Below are positions 8,566-17,537 of a stretch of 64,000 nt of DNA, in pieces. The stretch is taken from contig NZ_JAGGOY010000032.1 in assembly GCF_018614095.1 (NCBI RefSeq), positions 18,120 to 82,119 of the forward strand, in the 5' to 3' direction. Every line of letters begins with the position of its first letter. Positions within the stretch are counted from its first letter, which is position 1. This stretch comes from Streptomyces sp. ISL-87 (lineage in GTDB: Bacteria; Actinomycetota; Actinomycetes; Streptomycetales; Streptomycetaceae). The translations under genes and the position numbers were made by a program. The notes under the pieces are model-generated. The model saw only the letters and a list, made by a program, of their open reading frames with translations, ran no database searches and had not been told where the DNA came from.

Positions 8566-9414
8566 TCAGCCCAGGCTGAACGCCCCCGCCGGCGGCTCCG
8601 GCGAAGCCACCGCCTCCGCGTCCCCCACCGGCAGGGCTCCCCGCATGAACCGCGCCAGCGCGACCCCCGCTTCCACCCGCGCCGGAAACGCGTCAGCCGC
8701 GCACACCCGACTCAACGCCCCCACCGGAATCCCCACGTCCGAGCCCACCAGCACCGCGTTCCCGAACCGCCGCCCCCGCAGCACCCCCGGCTCCGCGATC
8801 AGCGCAAGCTCCCCGAACACCGCCCCGAAATTGGCCAGCTGAGCCCTCAAGAAGTCGAACGGCGCCCCGTCGGCCAGGTTCGCCGCATAGAGCCCGCCCG
8901 GCCGCAGCACCCGCGCGACCTCCCGCGCGTACTCCACGGACGTCAGCTGGGCCGGCACCCGCGACCCCCCGAACACGTCGGCCACCACCACATCCGCACT
9001 CCCCGAAGCCGCGCCCTCCAGCCAGACCCGGGCGTCCGCGGCATGCACCGTGACACCCGAACCCGCCGGCAGCGGGAGCTGCTCCGCGACCAGCTCCACC
9101 AGCCCGGCGTCGAATTCGACCACCGTCTGCCGGGACCCCGGACGCGTCGCCGCCGCGTACCGCGGCAGCGTCAGCGCGCCACCGCCGAGGTGCAGCAGGT
9201 CCAGCGCGACGCCGGGCTCCGCCGCGCAGTCCAGTACGTGCGCGAGCCGGCGTACGTACTCGAACTCCAGGTGCTCCGGATCGTCCAGGTCCACATACGA
9301 CTGCGGAGCCCCGTCGACGGTCAGCAGCCAGGCCCGCTCCCGGTCCACGTCCGGCATCAGTTTGGCGATGCCCTGGTCCACGTCCCGGATCACCGGAATC
9401 TGTTCGTCGCTCAC
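8566..9414 (-). CDS. Spermidine synthase-like methyltransferase-fold protein
   Basis: A 282-residue protein with the Rossmann fold of spermidine synthases. The segment LDLLHLGGGALTLPRY is the nucleotide-binding glycine motif, TVVEFDAGLVELV gives the acidic residue that holds the ribose, and ADVVVADVFGGSRVP replaces the catalytic D-x-x-D-P region. It lacks the standard polyamine-pocket residues of SpeE, and many actinobacterial relatives have unknown substrates. It starts at a GTG at 9414. It is co-directional with the patatin gene (32 bp gap), so they may share a transcript. Confidence 0.82.
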   Translation of the reverse strand: MSDEQIPVIRDVDQGIAKLMPDVDRERAWLLTVDGAPQSYVDLDDPEHLEFEYVRRLAHVLDCAAEPGVALDLLHLGGGALTLPRYAAATRPGSRQTVVEFDAGLVELVAEQLPLPAGSGVTVHAADARVWLEGAASGSADVVVADVFGGSRVPAQLTSVEYAREVARVLRPGGLYAANLADGAPFDFLRAQLANFGAVFGELALIAEPGVLRGRRFGNAVLVGSDVGIPVGALSRVCAADAFPARVEAGVALARFMRGALPVGDAEAVASPEPPAGAFSLG

Positions 9415-9446
9415 CCCACCATTGTCAGGCCGTTGTCACTCCGGCG

Positions 9447-10295
9447 TCAGGCGCCCCAGACCTCGGCGGCATCGGCCGCGTGCTCCGCGGCCTGCGCCAG
9501 CCCCGCCCGCGCCGCGGGCGCCCGCCGGGCCGGGTCCAGGACATTGCGCCCGAAGGTCTTCTTGGCGACCGCCGACGGCTTGATCAACAGCACCCGCGCC
9601 CCGTCGGCCCGCAGCCGGGCCGCCTGCACGGCGGGCGACGGGACGAGCCCCGACCCCAGTGCCATCGGCGCGAGGATCACCACCCGCCGGTACCCGGAGG
9701 CCAGGTCCGCGTTGGTCGCCGACCGTATTCCGCCGTCGATGAACCGCCGCTCCCCCACCGTCACCGGCGGCCACACCCCCGGCACCGCGCAGCTCGCCGA
9801 GACCGCGTCGACCAGCCCGGCCCCGCTCTCGCGGTCGAAGGCCTCCAACTCACCGCTCAGCGCGTCCACCGCGGTGACGACGAGCCGCCGCTCGGGCCAC
9901 TGGTGCGAGATCAGCCGCGCCTCCAGCACCTTGCGCCGCTCCGCCTCCGCGGCGGTGTCGGCGGCCAGCGCGAGGGCGCCGACCCGCTGCCGGTAGGCCC
10001 GGGCGTCCCGCGACCGCACCATCGCCGCGGCGTACCGCGCGACGAGCCCCGCCCCCAGCTTCGCCACGCTCTCCCCGTCGGGGTCGCCGAGCTGGCGCTC
10101 GTACAGCTCCTGCGGAGTGAGCAGCCCGGAGGCGAGCTGGGCGCCGACCACCGATCCCGCGGAGGTGCCGACGACCAGGTCGGCGGTGGACAGGTCCACG
10201 CCCGCCCGGGCGAGCCCGTACAGGATCCCGGACTCCCACCCGACGCCGGTGAGTCCCCCGCCGCCGAGCACCAGTGCCGTGTCGCCGCCGCCCAT
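9447..10295 (-). CDS. Patatin-like phospholipase
   Basis: A 282-residue patatin-family lipid hydrolase. All key motifs are present: the oxyanion GGGGLTG near residue 11, the nucleophile elbow GTSAG near residue 43 and the D-G-G dyad Asp (RRFIDGGIRS) near residue 190. The Ser-Asp dyad should cleave acyl chains from phospho- or other lipids. No signal peptide is present, so it is probably cytosolic or peripheral. GAGGGGCGG lies before the ATG. It follows tuf3 on the same strand but is separated from it by a very strong terminator. Confidence 0.9.
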   Translation of the reverse strand: MGGGDTALVLGGGGLTGVGWESGILYGLARAGVDLSTADLVVGTSAGSVVGAQLASGLLTPQELYERQLGDPDGESVAKLGAGLVARYAAAMVRSRDARAYRQRVGALALAADTAAEAERRKVLEARLISHQWPERRLVVTAVDALSGELEAFDRESGAGLVDAVSASCAVPGVWPPVTVGERRFIDGGIRSATNADLASGYRRVVILAPMALGSGLVPSPAVQAARLRADGARVLLIKPSAVAKKTFGRNVLDPARRAPAARAGLAQAAEHAADAAEVWGA

Positions 10296-10319
10296 TTCCG
10301 CCCGCCCCTCTTCACATGC

Positions 10320-10364
10320 CTGTGGTGACGGCAGTCTGGCAAAACCAGCCTGCCGTCACCACAG
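10320..10364 (-). terminator. Strong terminator of tuf3
   Basis: Perfect 15-base arms CTGTGGTGACGGCAG (10320-10334) and CTGCCGTCACCACAG (10350-10364) enclose an inner stem CTGG-CAAAA-CCAG. It begins 6 bases after the tuf3 stop and is one of the strongest hairpins in the window. Confidence 0.85.
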
Positions 10365-10369
10365 CGGGG

Positions 10370-11551
10370 TCAGCCGAGTACGGTCGTCACCGTCCCCGCG
10401 CCGACCGTCCGCCCGCCCTCGCGGATCGCGAAGCCGAGCCCCGCCTCCAGCGGAACGTCCCGCCCCAGCTCGACGGTCATCGCGACCGTCTCCCCGGGCC
10501 GGGCCACCGCGGCCTCACCCAGGTCCACGTCCCCCACCACATCGGCGGTACGGATGTAGAACTGCGGCCGGTACCCGGAGGCGACCGGCGTCGTGCGTCC
10601 GCCCTCCCGCGCGGAGAGCACGTACACCTGCGCGGTGAAGCGCCGGCGGGGCACCACGCTCCCGGGCGCGGCCACGACGTCACCGCGGCGGACCTGGTGG
10701 CGGTGCACCCCGCGCAGCAGCAGCGCGACGTTGTCGCCGGCCTCGGCGGACTCCATCGGCTTGCCGAAGGTCTCCAGTCCGGTGACGTTCGTCCCCACGG
10801 GCTCGCCGTCCGCGCCGAGCAGCACGACGCGGTCACCGAACCGGACGGTGCCGCGCTCGACCGCGCCGGTCACGACCGTGCCGCGTCCGGTGATGGTCAG
10901 CACGTTCTCCACCGGCATCAGGAACGGCGAGTCCGTGTAGCGCACGGGCATCGGCACGTACGTGTCCACCGCGTCCAGCAGCGCCTCGATCGCCGCGGTC
11001 CAGCGCGGGTCGCCCTCCAGCGCGCCGAGCCCGGAGACCCGTACGACGGGCGCGGTGTCCCCGCCGTAACCGTTGGCGGTGAGCAGCTCGCGGACCTCCA
11101 GCTCGACCAGGTCGGTGAGCTCGGGGTCGCCGGCGTCGGCCTTGTTAAGCGCGACCACGATGTGGTTGACCCCCACTTGGCGGGCGAGGAGCACGTGCTC
11201 GGCGGTCTGTGGCATGACCCCGTCGAGCGCGGAGACGACGAGGATCGCCCCGTCGAGCTGGGCGGCGCCCGTGACCATGTTCTTGATGTAGTCGGCGTGG
11301 CCGGGCATGTCCACGTGGGCGTAGTGCCGGGTGTCGGTCTCGTATTCGACGTGCGTGAGGTTGATCGTGATCCCGCGCCGGGCCTCCTCGGGGGCCCGGT
11401 CGATGCGGTCGAAGGGCACGAAAGAGGCGCCGCCGCGCTCGGCGAGGACCTTGGTGATGGCGGCGGTGAGGGTGGTCTTGCCGTGGTCGACGTGACCCAT
11501 GGTGCCGATGTTGAGGTGCGGCTTGGTCCGCACGAAGGCCGTCTTGGCCAT
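10370..11551 (-). CDS. tuf3: Elongation factor Tu, divergent third type
   Basis: A 393-residue translation GTPase. G-motifs are GHVDHGKTT (G1), RGITIN (G2), DMPGHADY (G3, with Met where most EF-Tu have Cys) and NKAD (G4). Domains 2 and 3 follow in normal order and the C-terminus ends TVTTVLG. It carries aminoacyl-tRNA to the ribosome. The sequence differs at many positions from the main EF-Tu and it stands alone, without rpsG or fus beside it, which fits the divergent tuf3 genes of Streptomyces; those are reported to respond to amino-acid starvation. The true start is [12 protein letters not shown]; the in-frame text upstream is not EF-Tu. A hairpin and a small ORF lie upstream (see both entries). 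Confidence 0.93.
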   Translation of the reverse strand: MAKTAFVRTKPHLNIGTMGHVDHGKTTLTAAITKVLAERGGASFVPFDRIDRAPEEARRGITINLTHVEYETDTRHYAHVDMPGHADYIKNMVTGAAQLDGAILVVSALDGVMPQTAEHVLLARQVGVNHIVVALNKADAGDPELTDLVELEVRELLTANGYGGDTAPVVRVSGLGALEGDPRWTAAIEALLDAVDTYVPMPVRYTDSPFLMPVENVLTITGRGTVVTGAVERGTVRFGDRVVLLGADGEPVGTNVTGLETFGKPMESAEAGDNVALLLRGVHRHQVRRGDVVAAPGSVVPRRRFTAQVYVLSAREGGRTTPVASGYRPQFYIRTADVVGDVDLGEAAVARPGETVAMTVELGRDVPLEAGLGFAIREGGRTVGAGTVTTVLG

Positions 11552-11602
11552 GATGTCTTTTCCCGTAGCTCGAAGCCGGAACGGGACCCCTGAACCCGAG
11601 CC

Positions 11603-11645
11603 GACCCTCCCCCTGCGGGGTCCGCCGGACTGTCCGGGAAGGGTC
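11603..11645 (-). promoter_or_regulatory. Candidate attenuator hairpin in tuf3 leader
   Basis: On the transcript strand the arms GACCCTTCCC (11645-11636) and GGGGAGGGTC (11612-11603) form a 10-bp stem with one G-U pair and a 23-base loop, 52 bases before the tuf3 start. The first arm begins inside the stop codon of the 36-codon small ORF, so a terminating ribosome would cover it. The loop also holds CCGGAC-A-GTCCGG, which could form a competing fold. Confidence 0.45.
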
Positions 11646-11754
11646 AGCTTCGTGCGCCGTCGAATGCGGCGAGGGCAGATGCCTCTGCGAGGAAGGCAGC
11701 CTTCGGCGCGTCCGCGACTGCGGACGGCGCTGCGGGGAAGGCGTACCTGGACAT
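11644..11754 (-). CDS. Small Ala-rich ORF upstream of tuf3, possible leader peptide
   Basis: An ATG-started reading frame of 36 residues, beginning [15 protein letters not shown] and ending FDGARS. About 13 of 36 residues are Ala, several encoded by GCA, a minor Ala codon in such GC-rich genomes, and its third-position GC is clearly below that of neighbouring genes. AGGATCAGGGG lies upstream as a possible ribosome site. The stop overlaps the first arm of a hairpin before tuf3, which is the arrangement of a translation-sensing leader. It may also be an accidental frame; I see no homologue by memory. Confidence 0.4.
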   Translation of the reverse strand: MSRYAFPAAPSAVADAPKAAFLAEASALAAFDGARS

Positions 11755-11891
11755 GCCCCTGATCCTGCCGGAGCGTCCGGGCGGCGTCGAATGAATTACC
11801 GCGCGACCGGAGAGGCGGGACCGTCGGTCGTTGGGCCCGCATGAGGCCCGGATTACGGCGCGACGTCATATAAGTCGGTTAGTCTCCCGGG

Positions 11892-12608
11892 ATGTCCCTC
11901 CTCCTCGCGCCGTGGACCCGGCTGTCGCTGCTCGTCCTGCTGCTCGTGGCGGCCGGGGTGTGCGTGCTGCTGTACGAGCCCCAGCGCATCCTGTCGGAGG
12001 GCTGGCCCCAGGGACTCCCCGCGGGCGCGGCGGTGCTGCTGTTCGCGGCGGCGTACGGGCTCTGCACGGCGGCCTTCGTACCGCGCCCGCTGCTCAACCT
12101 GGCCGCCGGAGCCGTCTTCGGGACGCAGTTCGGCCTGGTCGCGGCGGTCGGCGGCACGGTCCTCGGCGCCGGGATCTCGTTCGGCCTCGGCCGGTTCATG
12201 GGCCAGGAGGCCCTGCGCCCCTTCCTGCGCGGGCGCTGGCTGCGGGCGGCCGACGGCCAGCTCAGCCGGCACGGCTTCCGCTCGATGCTCGCGGTCCGCG
12301 TCTTCCCCGGGGTGCCCTTCGCAGCGGCCAACTACTGCGCGGCCGTTTCCCGTTGCGGCTGGCTCCCCTTCCTCCTCGCCACCGCAATCGGCACGGTCCC
12401 GAACACCGCCGCGTACGTGATCGCGGGGGCCAGCGCCTCCTCGCCGGGATCCCCGGCCTTCCTGGCCTCCTTCGGCTTCATCGCCGTCTCCGCAGTGGTC
12501 GCGGCGGCCGTCGCCTGGCGCAAGCGGCACCGGCTGGCACCTGCGGTTCCGTGCGAGTCGGCGCCCCAGCACCCCCCTGTGGTCACGGCCGCCACCCACG
12601 GGCCCTAG
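11892..12608 (+). CDS. TVP38/TMEM64 (VTT domain) membrane protein
   Basis: A 238-residue polytopic protein of the VTT/SNARE-associated family, a relative of DedA. Recognisable pieces are FVPRPLLNLAAGAVFG, GTVLGAGISFGLGRFMG and the RVFPGVPFAAANYCAAVSR helix, matching the family pattern of a glycine-rich hairpin plus a charged amphipathic turn. It probably acts in lipid or polyprenyl-carrier movement across the cytoplasmic membrane. The ATG lies at the end of a TCTCCCGGG leader without a clear ribosome site, so the mRNA may be nearly leaderless. The next gene is uppP, 48 bp downstream, on the same strand; both concern lipid-carrier handling. Confidence 0.87.
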   Translation: MSLLLAPWTRLSLLVLLLVAAGVCVLLYEPQRILSEGWPQGLPAGAAVLLFAAAYGLCTAAFVPRPLLNLAAGAVFGTQFGLVAAVGGTVLGAGISFGLGRFMGQEALRPFLRGRWLRAADGQLSRHGFRSMLAVRVFPGVPFAAANYCAAVSRCGWLPFLLATAIGTVPNTAAYVIAGASASSPGSPAFLASFGFIAVSAVVAAAVAWRKRHRLAPAVPCESAPQHPPVVTAATHGP

Positions 12609-12656
12609 CATCGGACGCGAACTGCCCGACGATCACAAGGACGAGCGCACCCCGAC

Positions 12657-13529
12657 ATGAGCTGGTTCGAATCCCTAATTCTCGGTCTCGTCCAGGGGCT
12701 TACGGAGTTCCTCCCGATCTCCTCCAGTGGCCATCTGCGGCTGACCGCGGCATTCGCCGGCTGGCATGACCCGGGAGCGGCCTTCACCGCGATCACCCAG
12801 ATCGGCACCGAGGCCGCCGTGCTGATCTACTTCCGCAAGGACATCGCGCGGATCGTCTCCACGTGGTTCCGCTCGCTCTACACCAAGGCCCTGCGCTCGA
12901 ACCAGGACGCCAAGATGGGCTGGCTGGTCATCGTCGGCTCGATCCCGATCGGCGTGCTGGGCATCACGCTCAAGGACCAGATCGAGGGTCCGTTCCGCGA
13001 CCTGCGGCTGATCGCCACCACCCTCATCGTGATGGGCGTCGTCCTCGGCATAGCCGACCGGCTGGCGGCCCGCGACGAGGAAGGCGGGCGGCACCGCGCG
13101 GTCCGCGAGCGCAAGACGCTCAAGGAACTGGGCGTCAAGGACGGTCTGATCTTCGGTCTCTGCCAGGCAATGGCCCTGATCCCGGGCGTCTCGCGCTCCG
13201 GCGCGACGATCTCCGGCGGCCTGCTGATGGGCTTCACCCGTGAGGCGGCGGCCCGTTACTCCTTCCTCCTCGCCATTCCCGCCGTACTGGCCTCGGGCGT
13301 GTTCGAGTTGAAGGACGTGAGCGAGGGCCATGTCTCCTGGGGCCCGACGATCGCCGCGACGATCATCGCCTTCGTTGTCGGCTACGCCGTCATCGCCTGG
13401 TTCATGAAATTCATTACCACGAAGAGCTTCATGCCGTTCGTGATCTACCGGATCCTGCTGGGCATCGTCATCTTCGTCCTGGTCGGCACGGGCACCCTCA
13501 GCCCGCACGCCGGCGAGTCGGGCCTGTAG
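12657..13529 (+). CDS. uppP: Undecaprenyl-diphosphatase
   Basis: A 290-residue integral membrane enzyme of the BacA/UppP family. The diagnostic motif QGLTEFLPISSSGH appears at residues about 13-27 and the second, PGVSRSGATISGGLLMG, near residue 180; their Glu, Ser, His and Arg residues form the active site. It removes a phosphate from undecaprenyl diphosphate so the carrier can be reused in peptidoglycan synthesis, and it can give bacitracin tolerance. About eight membrane segments are visible. The start ATG at 12657 follows a GAGCGCACC stretch with only a weak ribosome site. Confidence 0.96.
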   Translation: MSWFESLILGLVQGLTEFLPISSSGHLRLTAAFAGWHDPGAAFTAITQIGTEAAVLIYFRKDIARIVSTWFRSLYTKALRSNQDAKMGWLVIVGSIPIGVLGITLKDQIEGPFRDLRLIATTLIVMGVVLGIADRLAARDEEGGRHRAVRERKTLKELGVKDGLIFGLCQAMALIPGVSRSGATISGGLLMGFTREAAARYSFLLAIPAVLASGVFELKDVSEGHVSWGPTIAATIIAFVVGYAVIAWFMKFITTKSFMPFVIYRILLGIVIFVLVGTGTLSPHAGESGL

Positions 13530-13569
13530 CCCCCCTCACATCACCTCTGCGCGTGAACCGGAGGCCGCT

Positions 13570-13583
13570 CGGGAACGTTCCCG
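13570..13583. promoter_or_regulatory. Perfect 14-base palindrome (possible operator)
   Basis: CGGGAACGTTCCCG is a perfect palindrome between uppP and the small ORF at 13643. It may be an operator for the small gene or part of the uppP terminator; nothing else identifies it. Confidence 0.3.
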
Positions 13584-13642
13584 GGTGGCCTGCGCGTCGT
13601 TGTGCCTGGAGAGACCTGAAGGCAAGCAGCAGGGGGTGTCCC

Positions 13643-13819
13643 ATGGGTCGAGTGGTGTTGGAGCGTTTTCCGGCCGGGAGTCCGAGGGGAAGCTGGCCCG
13701 CCGAGGAGTACGCCGCGGAGCGGATGCGCGAGGGCGTGCCGGCCGAGGTGGTGATGGATCTGGCCACGGACGCGTTCCTCGTCGTGGTCCGGCAGCGGGA
13801 GGCGCATTCCGGTCACTGA
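13643..13819 (+). CDS. Small conserved-looking hypothetical protein
   Basis: A 58-residue protein starting MGRVVLERFPAGSPRG and containing the amphipathic helix AEEYAAERMREGVPAEVVMDLATDAFLVVV. AGGGGG lies at good spacing before the ATG and third positions are mostly G or C, both arguing for real coding. I cannot name a family; it has no membrane segment or metal motif. It lies between uppP and an NTF2-like gene on the same strand. Confidence 0.6.
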   Translation: MGRVVLERFPAGSPRGSWPAEEYAAERMREGVPAEVVMDLATDAFLVVVRQREAHSGH

Positions 13820-13888
13820 CCGGGCGTACGGAGATCCAGTACGCGCACGCCCCTTGGCCTCGTGCCCCCGCAGCCCCACACTGACCCG

Positions 13889-14356
13889 ATGACGCAGCGT
13901 GTGGACCTCGCGACGGTAATGGACAGGCTGGCGATCGACGAGGTGGTCACGGGGTACGCGGTGGCCGTGGACGACGGGGACTGGGCCGCCTACCGGGCCC
14001 TGTTCACCGCGGCCGGGCGGGCCGACTACAGCTCGGCGGGCGGGGTCGAGGGCCCGGCCGGGGAGGTCGCGGACTGGCTCGCGGAGACCATGAAGCTGTT
14101 CCCCGTACGCCAGCACCTGATCGTCAACCGGCTGATCAGGCTTGAGGACCAGGGCGGTTCCCCCGGCGGCTCGGCCGAGGTCCGGGCCGATTTCCTGAAT
14201 CCGATGCGGCTGGCCGGCCCGGAGTCCGACGCCGCCGTCACCGCGCCCAACTTCGCCGCCGCCGGGCGCTACACCTTCGCCCTCGCCCGCACCCACGCGG
14301 GCTGGCGGCTCACCCGGGTCACCGTGCACGAGAAATGGCGGCACATGTCCGCCTGA
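13889..14356 (+). CDS. SnoaL-like/NTF2-like domain protein
   Basis: A 155-residue protein of the SnoaL_4-type NTF2 fold. The opening RLAIDEVVTGYAVAVDDGDWAAYRALFTAAGRADY is the canonical first helices and strand of this family, and the C-terminal strand GWRLTRVTVHEKW closes the cone. Relatives include scytalone-dehydratase-like and polyketide-modifying proteins, but many have unknown function. The ATG at 13889 gives a normal N-terminus; a GTG at 13862 is possible. It precedes lnt by 48 bp on the same strand. Confidence 0.82.
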   Translation: MTQRVDLATVMDRLAIDEVVTGYAVAVDDGDWAAYRALFTAAGRADYSSAGGVEGPAGEVADWLAETMKLFPVRQHLIVNRLIRLEDQGGSPGGSAEVRADFLNPMRLAGPESDAAVTAPNFAAAGRYTFALARTHAGWRLTRVTVHEKWRHMSA

Positions 14357-14404
14357 TCCGGCCGATCCGGCCCGCCGGTCCCACACTGTAAGCGGAGGCG
14401 CGTC

Positions 14405-15967
14405 ATGGTCTCGAAGCCGGCCCGTTGGTGGCGTGCGGCGGCCGCGGTTGCCGCCGGGGCGCTGCCCTGCCTGGCCTTCCCCGCCCCGGCGCTGTGGTGG
14501 TTCGCCTACGTCGCCCTCGTGCCCTGGATGCTGCTGCTCAGGTCGGCTCCCACGGGGCGGCGCGCCGCCCTGGAGGGCTGGCTCGGCGGGGCCGGGTTCA
14601 TCGTGGCCGTCCACCACTGGCTGCTGCCCAGCCTGCACGTGTTCCTGATCCCCCTCTCCGCTCTGCTGGGCCTGCTCTGGATCCCCTGGGCCCTGCTGGT
14701 ACGGGAGTTGCTCGGCGGGACCCCGACGCGGGGCCGGGCAACGGCCGCCCTGGTCCTCGTACCGGCGGGGTGGCTGCTGTCGGAGCTGGCGCGGTCCTGG
14801 CAGGGGCTGGGCGGGCCGTGGGGGCTGCTCGGGGCCAGCCAGTGGCAGGTGCCGCCCGCGCTGCGGCTCGCTTCGGTGGGCGGGGTGTGGCTGGTGAGCC
14901 TGCTGGTCGTGGCGGTGAACTGCGCGCTGGTGCTGCTGATCGCGGCGCCAGGGGCGCGGGTCCCGGCGGTGGTTGGGGTGACGGGGTGTGCGGTGCTGAC
15001 GGGGGTGGTGTGGCTGTGGATGCCCCGGCCCGAGGTGTCCGGCGCGCTGCGCGTGGCCGTCGTACAGCCCGGTCCGGTGGCGGAGGGCGCGGACAGTGCC
15101 GAGCGGCGGTTCGCCGCCGGGGAGCGGCTCACCCGGGCCCTGGCCGGGCAGGACCTGGACCTGGTGGTGTGGGGTGAGAGCAGTGTCGGCGCGGACCTGG
15201 CGGCGCGGCCGGACCTGTCCCGGCGGCTGGCGGCGCTGTCCGCGGAGGTCGGGGCTCCGCTGCTGGTGAATGTGGACGCGCGCCGGCCGGCCACCGCCGA
15301 GCGCGGCTCCGGCATCTACAAGAGCTCGGTCCTCGTCGGCCCCCTGGGCCCCACCGGCGACCGGTACGACAAGATGCGCCTGGTCCCCTTCGGCGAGTAC
15401 GTACCGGCCCGCGCCGCCCTCGGCTGGGCCACCTCGGTCGGCAAGGCGGCCGGCGAGGACCGCATGCGCGGCTACGCGCCGGTGGTCATGGACCTGCCCG
15501 GGCGGCCGGACGTAGGCCTGGGCCCGCTGGTCTGTTTCGAGTCCGCCTTCCCCGACATGAGCCGGCGCCTCACGCTCGACGGCGCCGGCCTGCTCGTCGC
15601 CCAGTCGTCGACCTCCAGCTTCCAGGACAGCTGGGCCCCGGCCCAGCACGCTTCGCTCGCCGCGCTCCGGGCCGCCGAGAGCGGCCGCCCCATGGTGCAC
15701 GCCACGCTCACGGGCATCAGCGAGGTGCACGGCCCGTCCGGCGAGCGGATCGGCCGTGCGCTGCCCACCTCGGCGAGCGCGGCGGAGGTGTACGAGGTCC
15801 CGCTCGCCCGGGGCTCGACGCTCTACGTCCGCTTCGGGAACTGGCCGATGGGCGCGGTCCTCGCCGTACTCGCGGTGTACTGCGCGGCGGAGGGCGCCCG
15901 CTCGATCGGTGTCAGGAGGCCTGCTCCAGAGCCGACAGCACCACCCGCTCGCACAGCTCGTGGGTGA
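14405..15967 (+). CDS. lnt: Apolipoprotein N-acyltransferase
   Basis: A 520-residue membrane enzyme. About six to seven hydrophobic helices fill residues 1-215; a periplasmic nitrilase domain (about 220-480) follows and a last helix near 490 returns to the membrane. The catalytic triad is visible: Glu in VVWGESSVG, Lys in DKMRLVPFGEYVP and Cys in LVCFESAFPD. It adds the third acyl chain to the N-terminal Cys of lipoproteins. Several lipoproteins are encoded nearby (GH3, 17538, 19555). Its last 56 bases overlap the convergent oxidoreductase gene. Confidence 0.93.
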   Translation: MVSKPARWWRAAAAVAAGALPCLAFPAPALWWFAYVALVPWMLLLRSAPTGRRAALEGWLGGAGFIVAVHHWLLPSLHVFLIPLSALLGLLWIPWALLVRELLGGTPTRGRATAALVLVPAGWLLSELARSWQGLGGPWGLLGASQWQVPPALRLASVGGVWLVSLLVVAVNCALVLLIAAPGARVPAVVGVTGCAVLTGVVWLWMPRPEVSGALRVAVVQPGPVAEGADSAERRFAAGERLTRALAGQDLDLVVWGESSVGADLAARPDLSRRLAALSAEVGAPLLVNVDARRPATAERGSGIYKSSVLVGPLGPTGDRYDKMRLVPFGEYVPARAALGWATSVGKAAGEDRMRGYAPVVMDLPGRPDVGLGPLVCFESAFPDMSRRLTLDGAGLLVAQSSTSSFQDSWAPAQHASLAALRAAESGRPMVHATLTGISEVHGPSGERIGRALPTSASAAEVYEVPLARGSTLYVRFGNWPMGAVLAVLAVYCAAEGARSIGVRRPAPEPTAPPARTARG

Positions 15968-16817
15968 GCAGCGCGTCCCGTGCGCTGAGCGTCCTGCCCG
16001 TCTCCACGGCCTCCAGGAAGGCGTCCACGACCTGCTCGATGCCGCGCTGGCGGGCGACCGGTACCCAGTCCCCGCGCCGGCGCACGGTCGGCTGGCCCTT
16101 GTGGTCGATGATCTCGGCGAGGTTGACGACCTGCCGCTTGGTGTCCTGTCCGGAGACCTCAAGGATCTCTTCGGTGGAACCGGACAGCCGGTTCATGATG
16201 CCGAGTGCGGTGAAACCGGCGCCGGACATCTGGAGCACCACCTGGTGCATGAGCCCCTCGCGCACCACGGCCCGGACGTCGATGTGGTCGGCCTCGCCGG
16301 GCAGCAGGAAGCGCAGGGTGTCGACGACGTGGATGAAATCGTCCAGGACGAGGGTCCGCGGGTCCTCGGGCAGCCCGACCCGGTTCTTCTGCATGATGAT
16401 CAACTCGCGCGGGTGGTCGGCGCACTGCGCGTACCCGGGCGCGTGGCGGCGGTTGAAGCCGACGGCGAGGGAGACCCCGCGCTCCTCGGCCAGTTCCACC
16501 AGGCGCCGCGAGTCCGCGAAGTCGTAGGCGAGCGGCTTGTCCACGTAGGTCGGCACGCCGGCTTCCAGCAGCCGCGTCACGATCTCGGGGTGGACGTCCG
16601 TGGGGGCGTGCACGAAGGCCGCGTCGAGGCCCTCGGCGAGCAGATCGTCCAGAGCCGTGTGCCGGCGCCCGGCCGGGACGCGGTGCAGCTCGCCGATCCG
16701 CTCCAGCGTGGCGGGAGTGCGGGTCTGCATGTGCAGCTCGATCCCCGGACGGGTGGTGAGGACGGGCAGGTACGCCTTCTGGGCGATGTCGCCGAGTCCG
16801 ATGACGCCAACCTTCAC
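15912..16817 (-). CDS. Gfo/Idh/MocA family oxidoreductase
   Basis: A 301-residue NAD(P)-dependent dehydrogenase-like protein. It opens with the Rossmann motif MKVGVIGLGDIAQKAYLPVL, then has VDKPLAYDFADS, whose E/D-K-P motif holds the catalytic Lys. The C-terminal domain is the usual open beta-sheet. The DDFIHVVDTLRFLLPG segment carries the typical Asp and His. The sugar or inositol substrate cannot be determined. It is divergent from the DinB gene at 16902 and convergent, with overlap, on lnt. Confidence 0.9.
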   Translation of the reverse strand: MKVGVIGLGDIAQKAYLPVLTTRPGIELHMQTRTPATLERIGELHRVPAGRRHTALDDLLAEGLDAAFVHAPTDVHPEIVTRLLEAGVPTYVDKPLAYDFADSRRLVELAEERGVSLAVGFNRRHAPGYAQCADHPRELIIMQKNRVGLPEDPRTLVLDDFIHVVDTLRFLLPGEADHIDVRAVVREGLMHQVVLQMSGAGFTALGIMNRLSGSTEEILEVSGQDTKRQVVNLAEIIDHKGQPTVRRRGDWVPVARQRGIEQVVDAFLEAVETGRTLSARDALLTHELCERVVLSALEQAS

Positions 16818-16901
16818 CGGGAGCCTCCAGGTGTGTTCCTTATGGGACTTCAGGAGCTTAATCCCTGGTGGAGGGGGCCCGGGTCGCCGAGGATGGGCAT
16901 C

Positions 16902-17426
16902 ATGACCACCAGTTCTGGATCACACCGCCTTGAGCCCTCCACCACCGCGAACGAGCGGGACATGCTGGACGGCTGGCTCGACTACCACCGCTCCACGCTC
17001 GCCTGGAAGTGCGAGGGGCTCGCGGACGAACAGCTGCGCCGTGCCGTCCTCGCACCCTCCGAGCTGAGCCTGCTGGGCCTCGTACGGCACATGGCGGAGG
17101 TGGAGCGGTACTGGTTCCGGGAGATCATGCTGGGCGAGGACCTGCCCGAGCTGTTCTGTACGCAGGAAGACCCGGACGGTGACTTCCACTTCACCGACAA
17201 GGACACCTGGGCCGCGGGCGAGCAGATATGGCAGACCGAGGTCGAGCTGGCGCGGCAGGCCGCGGCGGGCCGCTCCCTCGACCTGGAGTCCTCGGCCGAC
17301 AGCCACCACCGCGGCGAGGTGTTCAGCCTGCGCTGGGTCTACACCCACATGATCGAGGAGTACGCGCGCCACAACGGCCACGCGGACCTGCTGCGCGAGC
17401 ACCTCGACGGCGCCACGGGCGAGTAG
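16902..17426 (+). CDS. DinB family protein (DUF664)
   Basis: A 174-residue four-helix-bundle protein. Three metal-ligand histidines fit the DinB/DUF664 pattern: H in LVRHMAEVERYW, then H in WVYTHMIEEYARHNGHADLLRE near residues 145-160. Relatives include mycothiol- and bacillithiol-dependent S-transferases, and DUF664 members are widespread in mycothiol-using actinomycetes. I chose the ATG at 16902 because GAGG lies 7-9 bases upstream; an ATG three codons earlier is an alternative. The exact reaction is unknown. Confidence 0.88.
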   Translation: MTTSSGSHRLEPSTTANERDMLDGWLDYHRSTLAWKCEGLADEQLRRAVLAPSELSLLGLVRHMAEVERYWFREIMLGEDLPELFCTQEDPDGDFHFTDKDTWAAGEQIWQTEVELARQAAAGRSLDLESSADSHHRGEVFSLRWVYTHMIEEYARHNGHADLLREHLDGATGE

Positions 17427-17537
17427 CCCCGGTCGGGCGGGGCCACCGGCGATCAGCGGGTGCCCCCGTCACCCGTGCGGGGTCAATATCGGCTCCGGGT
17501 TTTCGCAACGGGGCCCCCGCACAGCAGAGTTGCGCGG

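Noticed and set aside
13541..16162. An 873-residue minus frame across the NTF2-like gene and lnt
   Set aside because: Shadow of lnt, whose catalytic triad is complete on the plus strand.
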